From: Lachnospiraceae bacterium UBA1755
GTDB taxonomy: Bacteria; Bacillota; Clostridia; Lachnospirales; Lachnospiraceae
DNA length: 16,545 nucleotides
Assembly (NCBI GenBank): GCA_002314805.1
Contig: DCHJ01000013.1
Span: forward strand, 5,862 to 22,406
Reading direction: 5' to 3'
Part shown: piece after piece, positions 1 to 7,435 of the stretch
Position numbering within the stretch: the first letter of the stretch is position 1
Layout of the letters: the number at the start of each line of letters is the position of its first letter
Program-made: the position numbers and the translations under genes
The notes under the pieces: model-generated
Database searches by the model: none
Told to the model about the DNA's origin: nothing
What the model saw: only the letters and a program-made list of their open reading frames with translations

Positions 1-58
1 TGCCTGACGTTATGCCAATGCTCACATGTCTCAGATGCGGAAACGTCCCCCTGCAGTA

Positions 59-907
59 TCATATCGCGATCGGTATACCTTTGATCTGCTCATGGGTATT
101 GTAATCCGTGATCTTAATATCATCTGTTGTGAAATCATAGAAATTCCTGATATCAGGATTGAGTTCAAATTTCGGGGCAGGAAGCGGCTCACGTCTGATA
201 AGCTCTTCGATGATCGGCACATGCCTGTCGTAGATATGCGCATCTGCAATTACATGTACCAGCTCTCCGGCTTCCATATCGCAGACCTGGGCAAACATCA
301 TCAGCAGCACCGAATACTGCACGACATTCCAGTTATTGGCTGCCAGCACGTCATTGGATCTCTGGTTCAGTATACCGTTGAGCACCAGTCTCCCCGTCTC
401 TTTATTCTTCGTACAGTTAAATGTCATTGAATATGCACACGGATAAAGATTCATCTCGTGGAGATCCTGAAAGTTATAAATATTGGTCATGATGCGGCGG
501 CTGTAGGGATTGTTCTTGAGGTCCCACAGCACTCTGTCCACCATATCAAATTCGCCTTCCTTATAGCTGTGCCTGACCTGCATCTGGTATCCATATGCCT
601 TTCCTATAGAGCCGTCTGCATCTGCCCACTCGTCCCAGATATGAGAATTAAGATCATGGATATTATTGGATTTTTTCTGCCATATCCAGAGGATCTCATC
701 AGTGGCTGACTTTATCGCCGTCTTTCTGAGTGTCAGCGCCGGAAACTCCCTGCGCAGATCATAGCGGTTGACTACCCCGAATTTCTTGATGGTATATGCG
801 CTGGTCCCGTCAGGCCAGTGAGGTCTTACCTTCTCGCCCGTAGTGTCCACACCGTTATCAATGATATCCCTGCACATATCTATAAATATCCTGTCTGCAT
901 ATGACAT
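59..907 (-). CDS. thyA: Thymidylate synthase ThyA
   Basis: Makes dTMP from dUMP with methylenetetrahydrofolate as carbon donor and reductant, a cytoplasmic step of DNA precursor synthesis. The 282-residue product covers the whole family fold. Visible are the phosphate-binding Arg pair SRRIM (R137/R138), the nucleophile Cys157 in LYPCAYS, QRSND (R183, D186), the dUMP-binding Asn194, and DAHIYDRH (H224, Y226). The residue after the catalytic Cys is Ala rather than the His of E. coli-type enzymes; as far as I recall, this CAY form is usual in clostridial ThyA. The ATG has a strong site (GGAGGTG) just upstream. The gene is probably independent of the sugar operon, since 239 nt of tandem repeats separate them. 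No dihydrofolate reductase start is visible in the 58 nt left before the window edge. Confidence 0.97.
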   Translation of the reverse strand: MSYADRIFIDMCRDIIDNGVDTTGEKVRPHWPDGTSAYTIKKFGVVNRYDLRREFPALTLRKTAIKSATDEILWIWQKKSNNIHDLNSHIWDEWADADGSIGKAYGYQMQVRHSYKEGEFDMVDRVLWDLKNNPYSRRIMTNIYNFQDLHEMNLYPCAYSMTFNCTKNKETGRLVLNGILNQRSNDVLAANNWNVVQYSVLLMMFAQVCDMEAGELVHVIADAHIYDRHVPIIEELIRREPLPAPKFELNPDIRNFYDFTTDDIKITDYNTHEQIKGIPIAI

Positions 908-930
908 ATACCCACCTCCATATTGCTTTT

Positions 931-1046
931 GACCATTCCTGCGGCCGTTATGACCTTATGACCATTCCTGCGGCCATTATGATCTTTTGACCATTCCTGC
1001 AGCCGTTATGACCTTATGATCATTCCTGCGGCCGTGCTGATCATCT
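931..1046. repeat. Four tandem copies of a 29-bp unit
   Basis: Units begin at 931, 960, 989 and 1018. Each starts GACCATTCCTGCGGCCGTTA or a close variant: copies 1 and 3 differ by one base (CGGCC/CAGCC), copy 2 has a few changes near its end, and copy 4 is the most divergent. The unit length is not a multiple of 3 and the array lies between the stop of the ceramidase-like gene and the start of thyA, so it is non-coding. No long palindrome lies inside the unit beyond CGGCCG. Confidence 0.9.
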
Positions 1047-1050
1047 GTTT

Positions 1051-1101
1051 CCGTCGATTATCCTTTACCGTCGATTATCCTTTACCGTCGATTATCCTTT
1101 A
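1051..1101. repeat. Three exact tandem copies of a 17-bp unit, with decayed copies after
   Basis: The unit CCGTCGATTATCCTTTA occurs at 1051, 1068 and 1085 without a mismatch. Degenerate copies (CTGCCGGTTATCTGCTT and similar) carry on to about 1135. The array follows the 29-bp array after 4 bases and ends just before the stop of the ceramidase-like gene. The two units show no obvious relation to each other. No function is visible. Confidence 0.88.
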
Positions 1102-1146
1102 CTGCCGGTTATCTGCTTCTGTCGGCTGCCGGTTTCCGATATCCGT

Positions 1147-2502
1147 TTATTCCTTTATTTCCTCAAGAAGCTTCTTTCCTTCTTCGATGATAAGCTCAGC
1201 AACTCCGGCCTTAAATCTTGAGCTGCGGGACTCATATCCTCCCTCTTCATAGGCATCCATCATAGGGAAATAACCCTCATAGCCATTGGTAATACATGAT
1301 ACCATGATCATACCGTAACCCTCTGCTCCCTTGATTCCTCTGCCAATACCGTTAAACGGCTCACCGGGGATACCCAGCGTCACCACCGGACCTATCCTGA
1401 GTGCACTGAGTGTCAGTTCAAAGCTTTCAGGGCCGTCCTTGAGGCCCACCATCCTGCCTGCTTCAGCTACGACTGTAGTAAGCATCATACCTTCAAACGG
1501 GATCTCGGCATCTCTTCCTTCACAGTGCAGCTTATTATAAACAAGCGCCTGCTTCAGTTCTTCTGCAGTCGGCATATTTGACGGGATCTTTATTGTACGG
1601 GATGCTGCTCTGATCGACGGTACATCGCAGTAGCATACCTTGTCATATGCCTGCAGTACGCCGCCGCATACCACACGCCCGATGTACCTTGCATGGCCGT
1701 AGCCTCTGGACACATCATCAAAATCCTCGTGCATGTCATTGAAATCTCCGCCCTGCGGATGCACATTGACATGATTGATATCACCCTGCGCACCGTTGAC
1801 CACAAGACATCTTGTACCCGGCAGAGCCAGCTCCACCTGACGTCTTGTAAAGCCCGGCCAGTCGGCAGATACCCTGCTGTCTCCAACCACATCGGGATGA
1901 TTTGCAAAATTGATCAGGAGTATGCTGTCCTCACCGCGGTTGAACCTTACCACATACACACTGTCATCGATGTCCCCGATGGGAGCGACTATATCTGGAT
2001 TATTCACTCCCGGATTTGTCTGTACGCTGCCGTCCTTCATCCTGAAGCGTCTGATAAAGGATACATTGGGGGCCTTTCCCCTGCCGTAGCCCATTCTTGC
2101 TTCCTTAAGATCCTCCTCGGCCATCACAGCAGCTTCGACTATCTTGCCCTCTACACAGTCACGGTAGAATCTGACCCCGTCCATGTCAAAATTGTCTCCG
2201 GAAAGACCGTCCCCGAGAGCCGGTGCCGTATGCGTATGAGTTGCCGTAAGATAAATATTATCGAAGGGAATACCTGTCTTCTCTTCGATCTTTTTTCTGT
2301 ACCTGTTAAACAGCTCTGTGATATTAACACCGCAGTTATCTATGCTGATGATACTTATCTTATCATCGCCGCATTCAAGTACGATCGCATTGACCTCAAG
2401 TGCATCCAGTACACCCTCAACATGTCTCTCTTTAAAATATCCGTCGATAGATAAACCCAGCGGCGGGGTAATATCTGTCCTTGCAAATCCTGCCTTCAGC
2501 AT
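1147..2502 (-). CDS. Cytoplasmic neutral/alkaline ceramidase-like hydrolase
   Basis: A 451-residue protein with the N-terminal fold of the neutral ceramidase family, zinc amidases that cleave N-acyl bonds. Seen in order: the start DITPPLG (10-16), the zinc motif ATHTHTAP (H89, H91), NHPDVVG (H202), NGAQGDINH (237-244), GEPF (E381), and NGYEGYFP followed by AYEEGGYE (406-424), which matches the conserved C-terminal metal/active-site block. There is no signal peptide, unlike secreted ceramidases, and the protein is shorter. ATG chosen for GGGAGG eight bases upstream. It is the last gene of the operon, behind a sugar-binding protein and a terminator-like hairpin. That context argues for an imported N-acyl or ester-linked small molecule rather than ceramide. 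The substrate is unknown; family assignment is firm, function is not. Confidence 0.82.
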   Translation of the reverse strand: MLKAGFARTDITPPLGLSIDGYFKERHVEGVLDALEVNAIVLECGDDKISIISIDNCGVNITELFNRYRKKIEEKTGIPFDNIYLTATHTHTAPALGDGLSGDNFDMDGVRFYRDCVEGKIVEAAVMAEEDLKEARMGYGRGKAPNVSFIRRFRMKDGSVQTNPGVNNPDIVAPIGDIDDSVYVVRFNRGEDSILLINFANHPDVVGDSRVSADWPGFTRRQVELALPGTRCLVVNGAQGDINHVNVHPQGGDFNDMHEDFDDVSRGYGHARYIGRVVCGGVLQAYDKVCYCDVPSIRAASRTIKIPSNMPTAEELKQALVYNKLHCEGRDAEIPFEGMMLTTVVAEAGRMVGLKDGPESFELTLSALRIGPVVTLGIPGEPFNGIGRGIKGAEGYGMIMVSCITNGYEGYFPMMDAYEEGGYESRSSRFKAGVAELIIEEGKKLLEEIKE

Positions 2503-2527
2503 TTTTATTTCCTCCCTTTTTGAAGCC

Positions 2528-2541
2528 GCGCAGCGCTGCGC
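2528..2541. other. 14-bp perfect palindrome upstream of the ceramidase-like gene
   Basis: GCGCAGCGCTGCGC is fully self-complementary. It lies about 25 nt upstream of the ceramidase-like start codon. It could be a short leader hairpin (5-bp stem, 4-nt loop) or a protein site. No T-run follows it on the minus strand, so a terminator is unlikely. Confidence 0.5.
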
Positions 2542-2612
2542 ACCCGCAGCCCGACTTGCTTATCATTACGGCAGCTGTCGCTGTCACCGGTCACCGGTAA
2601 TTCACGCCTTTG

Positions 2613-2643
2613 TAAAAGGGAGGAGCATATGCTGCTCCTCCCC
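2613..2643 (-). terminator. Terminator/attenuator hairpin after the sugar-binding protein gene
   Basis: On the minus strand GGGAGGAGCA pairs perfectly with TGCTCCTCCC (2618-2627 with 2633-2642) around a 5-nt loop, followed by TTTTA. It starts 18 nt after the stop of the binding-protein gene and inside the operon. It would let the binding protein be made in excess, with some read-through into the ceramidase-like gene. Confidence 0.75.
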
Positions 2644-2660
2644 TGTGTCAAATACCTGAA

Positions 2661-3827
2661 TTACTTGTCGAATGACCAGAAATTCTCAACGTTGCTTGAA
2701 TCAACCATGTAAAGAGCGATGTTTGTTGTAGGAACGTTCTCCTTGCCCTCGAAGTAGTTGATAGCACCCTCATAGATGAACTGAGCAAGAACCCATGCAT
2801 CTACGTTAAGGCATGCTGTGTAGTTAGGATCCTTCTCATAAAGAAGTGTGAACGGCTCCTCACCGTAAGCACCCATTGAGAATACCTTTACGTCTGTGTT
2901 GCCAACAGCCTGAAGAGCTGCAACAGCACCCATAGCACCGTTATCAACGTCAGAGATGATATAGTCGTAAGGCTCAACTACAGCTGCGATAGCGTTAGCT
3001 GCTGTCTCACGGTTACCCTGTGAATCATACTTGTTAAGTACTTCGTACTCGATGTCAGCTGCATCAAGGACCTCATGAAGTCCTACGAATCTTTCCTGGC
3101 AGTGTGTTGATACTGCGTTTGTAAGCTCAACGATACGAACCTTCTGTCCCGGGTTGTGCTCCTTAACATAGTTAACGAAGTACTCACCTGTGAGTGTACC
3201 TGTGGACTTCTGATCCCATGTAACTGTTGTCTCAGCCTTCTCCTGGCCATCTGTCCAGTAACCGTCATAGATGATTACGGGGATACCAGCGTCAACTGCC
3301 TTGTTGAGAGCCTCAGCTGATCCGTCCGGAGTGATCGGGTCAATCATAAGGATATCACAGTTGTTAGCGATCATGTTCTCGATCTGCTTTGTCTGTGTCT
3401 CATCGTTAAGGTCACCGTCCTCACATGCACAGTCAGCGCCGTAGTAAGCACCAAGTGCCTCAAGACCCTTTGCAAGAGCTGCACACCACTCATCGCCCTT
3501 ATAGCAGATAGAGCATCCGATCTTCTTGCCCTTAAGAGCATCTGTGTCCTGAAGCTTAACTGCTGCAGGAATTCCAAGAGCTGCTGCTCTCTCGTCATCT
3601 GATACTACTGATGAGTCAACGATTTCCGGCTCTGTTGCTGTCTCTGCCTGAGGTGATGTAACTGCCTCTGTCTCCGGAGCCTTTGTAGTCTCTTCAACTG
3701 CTTCTTCTGCTTCAGCTGCTGCTACATTAGCCTCTGCCTGTGCTTCTGCTGCTGTCTTTCCGCCACCGCATGCTGCGAGTGAAAGAACCATGACTGCTGC
3801 AAGTGCAACTGCAATGATTTTCTTCAT
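2661..3827 (-). CDS. Sugar ABC transporter substrate-binding lipoprotein (RbsB type)
   Basis: The solute receptor of the importer encoded just upstream, anchored on the outer face of the membrane. The 388-residue product begins with a lipoprotein signal ending LSLAAC (lipidated Cys20). An Ala/Glu/Thr/Pro-rich linker follows (about 24-98), then a periplasmic-binding-protein-4 fold from about residue 100. IDPITPDG, VIIYDGYW and DVDNGAMGA(V)AALQ fit the ribose/galactose-type family (COG1879). An in-frame ATG exists 30 nt further upstream, but the one used here has GGAGGAAACAGA before it and gives a proper MKK signal start. The Trp/Asp/Glu-containing pocket segments (CYKGDEW, DGYWTD) are consistent with sugar stacking but do not define the ligand. 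A promoter of its own may lie upstream at 3865-3892. Confidence 0.93.
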   Translation of the reverse strand: MKKIIAVALAAVMVLSLAACGGGKTAAEAQAEANVAAAEAEEAVEETTKAPETEAVTSPQAETATEPEIVDSSVVSDDERAAALGIPAAVKLQDTDALKGKKIGCSICYKGDEWCAALAKGLEALGAYYGADCACEDGDLNDETQTKQIENMIANNCDILMIDPITPDGSAEALNKAVDAGIPVIIYDGYWTDGQEKAETTVTWDQKSTGTLTGEYFVNYVKEHNPGQKVRIVELTNAVSTHCQERFVGLHEVLDAADIEYEVLNKYDSQGNRETAANAIAAVVEPYDYIISDVDNGAMGAVAALQAVGNTDVKVFSMGAYGEEPFTLLYEKDPNYTACLNVDAWVLAQFIYEGAINYFEGKENVPTTNIALYMVDSSNVENFWSFDK

Positions 3828-3849
3828 TTCTGTTTCCTCCTGAATTTTT

Positions 3850-3892
3850 CCTAACATTAGGTGTATTTTATCTAAACAGCATCAGCTGTCTA
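3850..3892 (-). promoter_or_regulatory. Possible internal promoter and palindrome before the binding-protein gene
   Basis: On the minus strand TAGACA (3887-3892) is separated by 16 bp from TAAAAT (3865-3870); each matches five of six consensus bases. The expected start site falls at the palindrome CCTAACATTAGG (3850-3861, 5-bp arms, 2-bp spacer), a possible operator. This would give the binding protein extra transcription beyond the main operon promoter. Sequence pattern only. Confidence 0.4.
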
Positions 3893-3926
3893 AACCTGAA
3901 TTGCGGGCGCGCATCCCGACGATATA

Positions 3927-5405
3927 TCATACGCACATTGCCATGATCTTCTCCTGAGTAGCTTCATCCCTTGAAAGCTCACCCATCTTATGGCCCTCAT
4001 GCATAACCATGATACGGTCACACATACCAAGGAGCTCCGGCATTTCGGATGAGATCATGACAACCGTCTTACCGGTCTTTACCATGTCTGTCATAAGACG
4101 GTATATCTCAGCCTTGGCACCGACATCAATACCACGGGTCGGCTCATCCAGGAACAGGATCTCCGAGTTCTGGAAAAGCCACTTTGAGATAACTACCTTC
4201 TGCTGGTTGCCGCCTGAGAGGAACTGAACCTGAGTGTCGATCGATGGTGTCATAGTATGAAGCTTATTAACATAATCCTGAGCTGCCTCAGCCTCAAGCT
4301 TCTTATTGATGACTCCGCTGCGGATAACCTTATCAAGAGCTACCAGTGTGGTATTCTTCTCGACCGTCATGATCTGTACAAGACCCTGAAGCTTACGGTC
4401 CTCGGGAATAAGTCCGAGACCGTCCTTGATTGCCTGACGGAAGTTATGGTATCTTACCTTCCTGCCGCGCACCTCAATGGTACCCTTTTCGATCCTGTCG
4501 ATTCCCAGGATGGCACGTGCAAGCTCCGTACGTCCTGCACCTACAAGCCCGGAGATACCAAATATCTCACCGTGCTTAACCTCAAAGCTTATGTCCTTAA
4601 GCATGCCGCCGCAGAGACCTTCAACCTTAAGGATCGTATCACCGATCTCAACCTTCTCCTTCGGATACTCCTGACCCATCTCACGGCCAACCATAAGATT
4701 GATAAGCTTCTCACGGTTAACAGCCTCTATGGGAAGTGTATCGATCATCTGACCGTCTCTGAGCACTGTTACATTGTTGCAGAGATCAAATACTTCATCA
4801 AGTCTGTGAGAAATGTAGATGATGGTGATGCCCTTCTCACGAAGCTGACGAACGATGCGGAACATTACCTCAAGCTCACGGTCAGTAAGAACTGCTGAAG
4901 GCTCGTCCATTACCAGTACCTGTGAATTGGCATTGATGGCATGCATGATCTCCACGATCTGCTTCTTTGCTACTGTAAGTGATGAAACCTGTGCATTAAC
5001 ATCGATATCCATGCCGAGGTCATTAACGATCTCCTGAGCACGTCTCCTCATGCCCTTCCAGTCTACAAGACCGGATGCATCTGTCAGTACGTTGCCAAGG
5101 AACATATTTTCAGCTACTGTAAGAGGCTCAGCAAGCTTGATCTCCTGATGAACCACTGCAATACCTGTATGTCTTGCCTCGATAGGAGTCGCAAAATGCT
5201 CCTCCTTTCCGTTCATGAAGATGCGTCCCTCTGAGGGCTGATATATACCTGCCAGGATCTTGATAAGTGTTGACTTGCCGGCACCGTTCTCGCCTACCAG
5301 ACCATGAATGGTCCCGCGCTCTATGGATACTGAAACATCGTCAAGGGCCTTAACTCCGGGGAACACCTTGCTTATGTTTTTTAATTCCAGAATATAATCT
5401 GCCAT
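3927..5405 (-). CDS. Sugar ABC transporter ATP-binding protein (RbsA/MglA type)
   Basis: The energy-coupling subunit: a 492-residue protein with two fused ABC domains, the usual length for the family. Domain 1 has Walker A GENGAGKST (38-46), the relaxed signature LTVAKKQ (143-149) and Walker B VLVMDEPS (163-170). Domain 2 has the degenerate P-loop GLVGAGRTE (286-294, Arg in place of Lys, as is normal for RbsA/MglA), the signature LSGGNQQK (396-403) and Walker B ILFLDEPTRG (416-425). GLIPEDRK (331-338) is also typical of the family. It sits between the permease and binding-protein genes with 53 nt to the former, so translation from one mRNA is likely. The ribosome site (AGAAAGG) is weak and rather far from the ATG; no better in-frame start is evident. 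Confidence 0.95.
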   Translation of the reverse strand: MADYILELKNISKVFPGVKALDDVSVSIERGTIHGLVGENGAGKSTLIKILAGIYQPSEGRIFMNGKEEHFATPIEARHTGIAVVHQEIKLAEPLTVAENMFLGNVLTDASGLVDWKGMRRRAQEIVNDLGMDIDVNAQVSSLTVAKKQIVEIMHAINANSQVLVMDEPSAVLTDRELEVMFRIVRQLREKGITIIYISHRLDEVFDLCNNVTVLRDGQMIDTLPIEAVNREKLINLMVGREMGQEYPKEKVEIGDTILKVEGLCGGMLKDISFEVKHGEIFGISGLVGAGRTELARAILGIDRIEKGTIEVRGRKVRYHNFRQAIKDGLGLIPEDRKLQGLVQIMTVEKNTTLVALDKVIRSGVINKKLEAEAAQDYVNKLHTMTPSIDTQVQFLSGGNQQKVVISKWLFQNSEILFLDEPTRGIDVGAKAEIYRLMTDMVKTGKTVVMISSEMPELLGMCDRIMVMHEGHKMGELSRDEATQEKIMAMCV

Positions 5406-5458
5406 TGTTTTCCCAACCTTTCTCTAAATTTGCTTTCAAATGTTTACGGTCAGGTAAA

Positions 5459-6448
5459 TCAAGACTTCTTAACGTTACCGATAACGTCGAGAGTTACAGC
5501 AAGTACAAGAACGATGCCCTTAAGTACATCCTGTACAAACGGATCAATTCCCATCTGTGAGAAACCGTTGAAGAGGATGTTAAGGAAGAGAGCACCAAAC
5601 ATGGTTCCGATCACACGTCCCTTACCGCCTGCAAGCGATACACCGCCGATGATCGATGAGATAACACCGTCAAACTCGTAGTTCTGTCCGTTGGTAACCG
5701 CAACAGAGTTAAGACGTGACATCAGTACAAGACCGCCGAATGTCGAAAGGATCGATCCGAGGATAAATGTTCCGAAATGATACTTCTTAACGTTAATACC
5801 CGAGAAGAATGCAGCTTCCTTGGAACCGCCTACTGCATAGATGTTACGTCCGACCTTGGTCTTGGTCGTGATAAACTGGGCTATGGCATAGAGGACTACC
5901 ATGATAACAGCACATACAGGGATCTGTCCGAAGATATATCCACGTCCGAGCCATGCGATCTGCGATGGCATCTTCGGGATCGGAACTGCCTGTGTGATGA
6001 GCTTTGCAAGACCGTAGCAGATATACTGCGTACCCAGAGTGGCGATCATTGCAGGAACTCCGATCACTGCAACCATGATACCGTTGATAGATCCTACGCA
6101 AAGACCGATAACAAACATAAGTATGATAATTATTCCGAGAGGCATCGGATTTTCAGCCTTCATAAGTGTAGCTCCCACACAGGATGTGAGACAGAGCATA
6201 CGGCCGAGTGAAAGGTCAAAATTTCCTCCCAGAAGCAGGATCGACTGACCGATGGCAACGATAGCGATTGCTGATGTCTGAAGCAGGATGTTCTTGAAGT
6301 TGCTCCATGTAAGGAAATACTGTTCTCCGAACTTTACCTGTGAAAGAATTGTAAAAACGATGAGCAGCAGGATGATACCCACTACTGACATCCAGTCCTT
6401 TGCAAGAGCAGCAATTACGCTCTTTGCAGATCTCTTAGTTGTGTCCAT
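5459..6448 (-). CDS. Sugar ABC transporter permease (RbsC type)
   Basis: Membrane channel of the importer, 329 residues with about eight to ten hydrophobic segments of the BPD_transp_2 family. Family marks include the early GGNFDLSLGRM, the central GTQYICYGLAKLI, the loop VGRNIYAVGGSKEAAFFSGINV, and the late ISSIIGGVSLAGGKGRVIGTM (written here as its key part GGVSLAGGKG). It is the only permease gene, so it probably works as a homodimer with the fused ATPase, as in ribose transporters. The ATG follows GGGAGGAG at good spacing. A promoter-like sequence in the 100-nt gap before it suggests that the transporter can be expressed apart from the deacetylase. Confidence 0.95.
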   Translation of the reverse strand: MDTTKRSAKSVIAALAKDWMSVVGIILLLIVFTILSQVKFGEQYFLTWSNFKNILLQTSAIAIVAIGQSILLLGGNFDLSLGRMLCLTSCVGATLMKAENPMPLGIIIILMFVIGLCVGSINGIMVAVIGVPAMIATLGTQYICYGLAKLITQAVPIPKMPSQIAWLGRGYIFGQIPVCAVIMVVLYAIAQFITTKTKVGRNIYAVGGSKEAAFFSGINVKKYHFGTFILGSILSTFGGLVLMSRLNSVAVTNGQNYEFDGVISSIIGGVSLAGGKGRVIGTMFGALFLNILFNGFSQMGIDPFVQDVLKGIVLVLAVTLDVIGNVKKS

Positions 6449-6492
6449 GATTCTCCTCCCAAAATGACATTCATAAAATGTATAACTGTAAT

Positions 6493-6521
6493 ATTATAAC
6501 CTATTATCGTCCTCAGCGCAA
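6493..6521 (-). promoter_or_regulatory. Probable promoter of the transporter genes
   Basis: Minus-strand TTGCGC (6516-6521) and a perfect TATAAT (6493-6498) are 17 bp apart, about 45 nt upstream of the permease start. The -35 box is weak, which would fit an activator-dependent promoter. A small inverted repeat, ACATT-5-AATGT (6467-6481), lies just downstream. Confidence 0.5.
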
Positions 6522-6548
6522 TTTCTGCGGGTTTTCCATGTTCCCTGC

Positions 6549-7262
6549 TCAATCGAGCGGAAGCAGGCACTTTGTGCTGTAACGGGGATAAACATTGTAA
6601 GGCTTAAAGCCCTCGGCAAACGGAACACCGCACTGATAGCCGCGATACTTGGAGCATGTCTTTACCATATCCGCAAAATCGATCCCGTCATGCTCGTACA
6701 TCCACTTGAGCTGCGATTCATGGCAGTTAAGTGCTTCCATCTTCTTCTCGATCTGGTTAGTGATATCTACATAGATAGACGGCTGAAAATCAACTCCGGC
6801 AAGTGTATCCATGAAATATACCGGGATGAAGCTGCTGAATGCCTCGTACTGCCTCGGACGATGATTAAGTCCTGAGCAGAAGCTTCCGTTGGTAGCGATA
6901 CGGCTGGTCTCGGTATGATCCTGCATATAGTCATCCGGATTGTGAGTGATGATGACATCAGGTCTTACGAAACGTACCACATCCGCAACTGCATCAATAA
7001 CCTCCTGGTTATGACTGTCTACGCAGAGATCTCCCACATCAATATTGAAGACCTGCTTTGCTCCGAGGACCTTGCCTGCCTCCTCAGCTTCCTTTGTCCT
7101 TATCGCTCTGAGCTCATCAGGCATAATTACAACATGTCCAAGGTTTCCGTTGGCTACATGAGCCTCATATACATCCGCACCGCGCTCTGCATACTTACGG
7201 AGCGTTCCTCCGCATGCGATCTCAAGATCATCAGGATGGCAGCCGATTGCTAAAACATTCAT
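6549..7262 (-). CDS. PIG-L/LmbE-family deacetylase
   Basis: A 237-residue zinc-dependent deacetylase of the family that removes acetyl from N-acetylglucosaminyl groups (PIG-L, MshB, BshB, chitooligosaccharide deacetylases). The metal site is clear: AIGCHPDDLE (H9, D11, D12) near the N-terminus and THNPDDYMQDHTET (H107, D110/D111, H116). There is no signal peptide, so it acts in the cytoplasm, probably on the imported compound or an intermediate. It is first in the operon, directly downstream of the divergent control region shared with the AraC regulator. The start has a moderate site, AAGAGG. The sequence does not separate a bacillithiol-type role from a catabolic one; the ABC-operon context favours a catabolic role. 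Confidence 0.88.
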   Translation of the reverse strand: MNVLAIGCHPDDLEIACGGTLRKYAERGADVYEAHVANGNLGHVVIMPDELRAIRTKEAEEAGKVLGAKQVFNIDVGDLCVDSHNQEVIDAVADVVRFVRPDVIITHNPDDYMQDHTETSRIATNGSFCSGLNHRPRQYEAFSSFIPVYFMDTLAGVDFQPSIYVDITNQIEKKMEALNCHESQLKWMYEHDGIDFADMVKTCSKYRGYQCGVPFAEGFKPYNVYPRYSTKCLLPLD

Positions 7263-7364
7263 AGCTTTACCTCTTATTAATAATTAATTTTTTGAAAACA
7301 AAACACCGGCTTTTCAGCGCACCAAAAACCGCACCGAAAAAACCATTCAGCCCTTCCATTCTAG

Positions 7365-7413
7365 TTGAAATTTTTACTTTTTGCATTATACTAAAAGTTA
7401 GTATATTTATAAT
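7365..7413 (+). promoter_or_regulatory. Divergent control region: promoter and 19-bp palindrome
   Basis: Plus-strand TTGAAA (7365-7370), 16 bp, TATACT (7387-7392) is a good promoter for the AraC gene; TATAAT at 7408-7413 is an alternative -10. The perfect inverted repeat TATACTAAaagTTAGTATA (7387-7405) overlaps the -10 box, and minus-strand TATAAT (7385-7390) overlaps its edge. One protein on this palindrome could therefore control both the regulator and the operon starting at 7262. The inverted symmetry is unlike usual AraC sites, which are direct repeats. Confidence 0.5.
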
Positions 7414-7435
7414 ATCGGATATATCGGGAGGAAGT

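Noticed and set aside
1..58. Start of a dihydrofolate reductase gene after thyA
   Set aside because: A GTG at the edge could open a frame, but too few codons remain to recognise any protein.
931..1135. CRISPR array
   Set aside because: Units are directly adjacent with no unique spacers, and no cas genes are near; these are plain tandem repeats.
1693..2454. 253-aa plus-strand ORF opposite the ceramidase-like gene
   Set aside because: It mirrors a well-supported gene on the other strand, has no ribosome site and no family-like motifs.
4257..4898. 213-aa plus-strand ORF opposite the ABC ATPase gene
   Set aside because: Antisense shadow; composition is odd and the minus-strand frame has complete Walker and signature motifs.
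7292..7435. N-terminal extension of 48 residues on the cupin-AraC regulator
   Set aside because: It would run through the promoter and palindrome, while the internal ATG at 7436 has a strong ribosome site.
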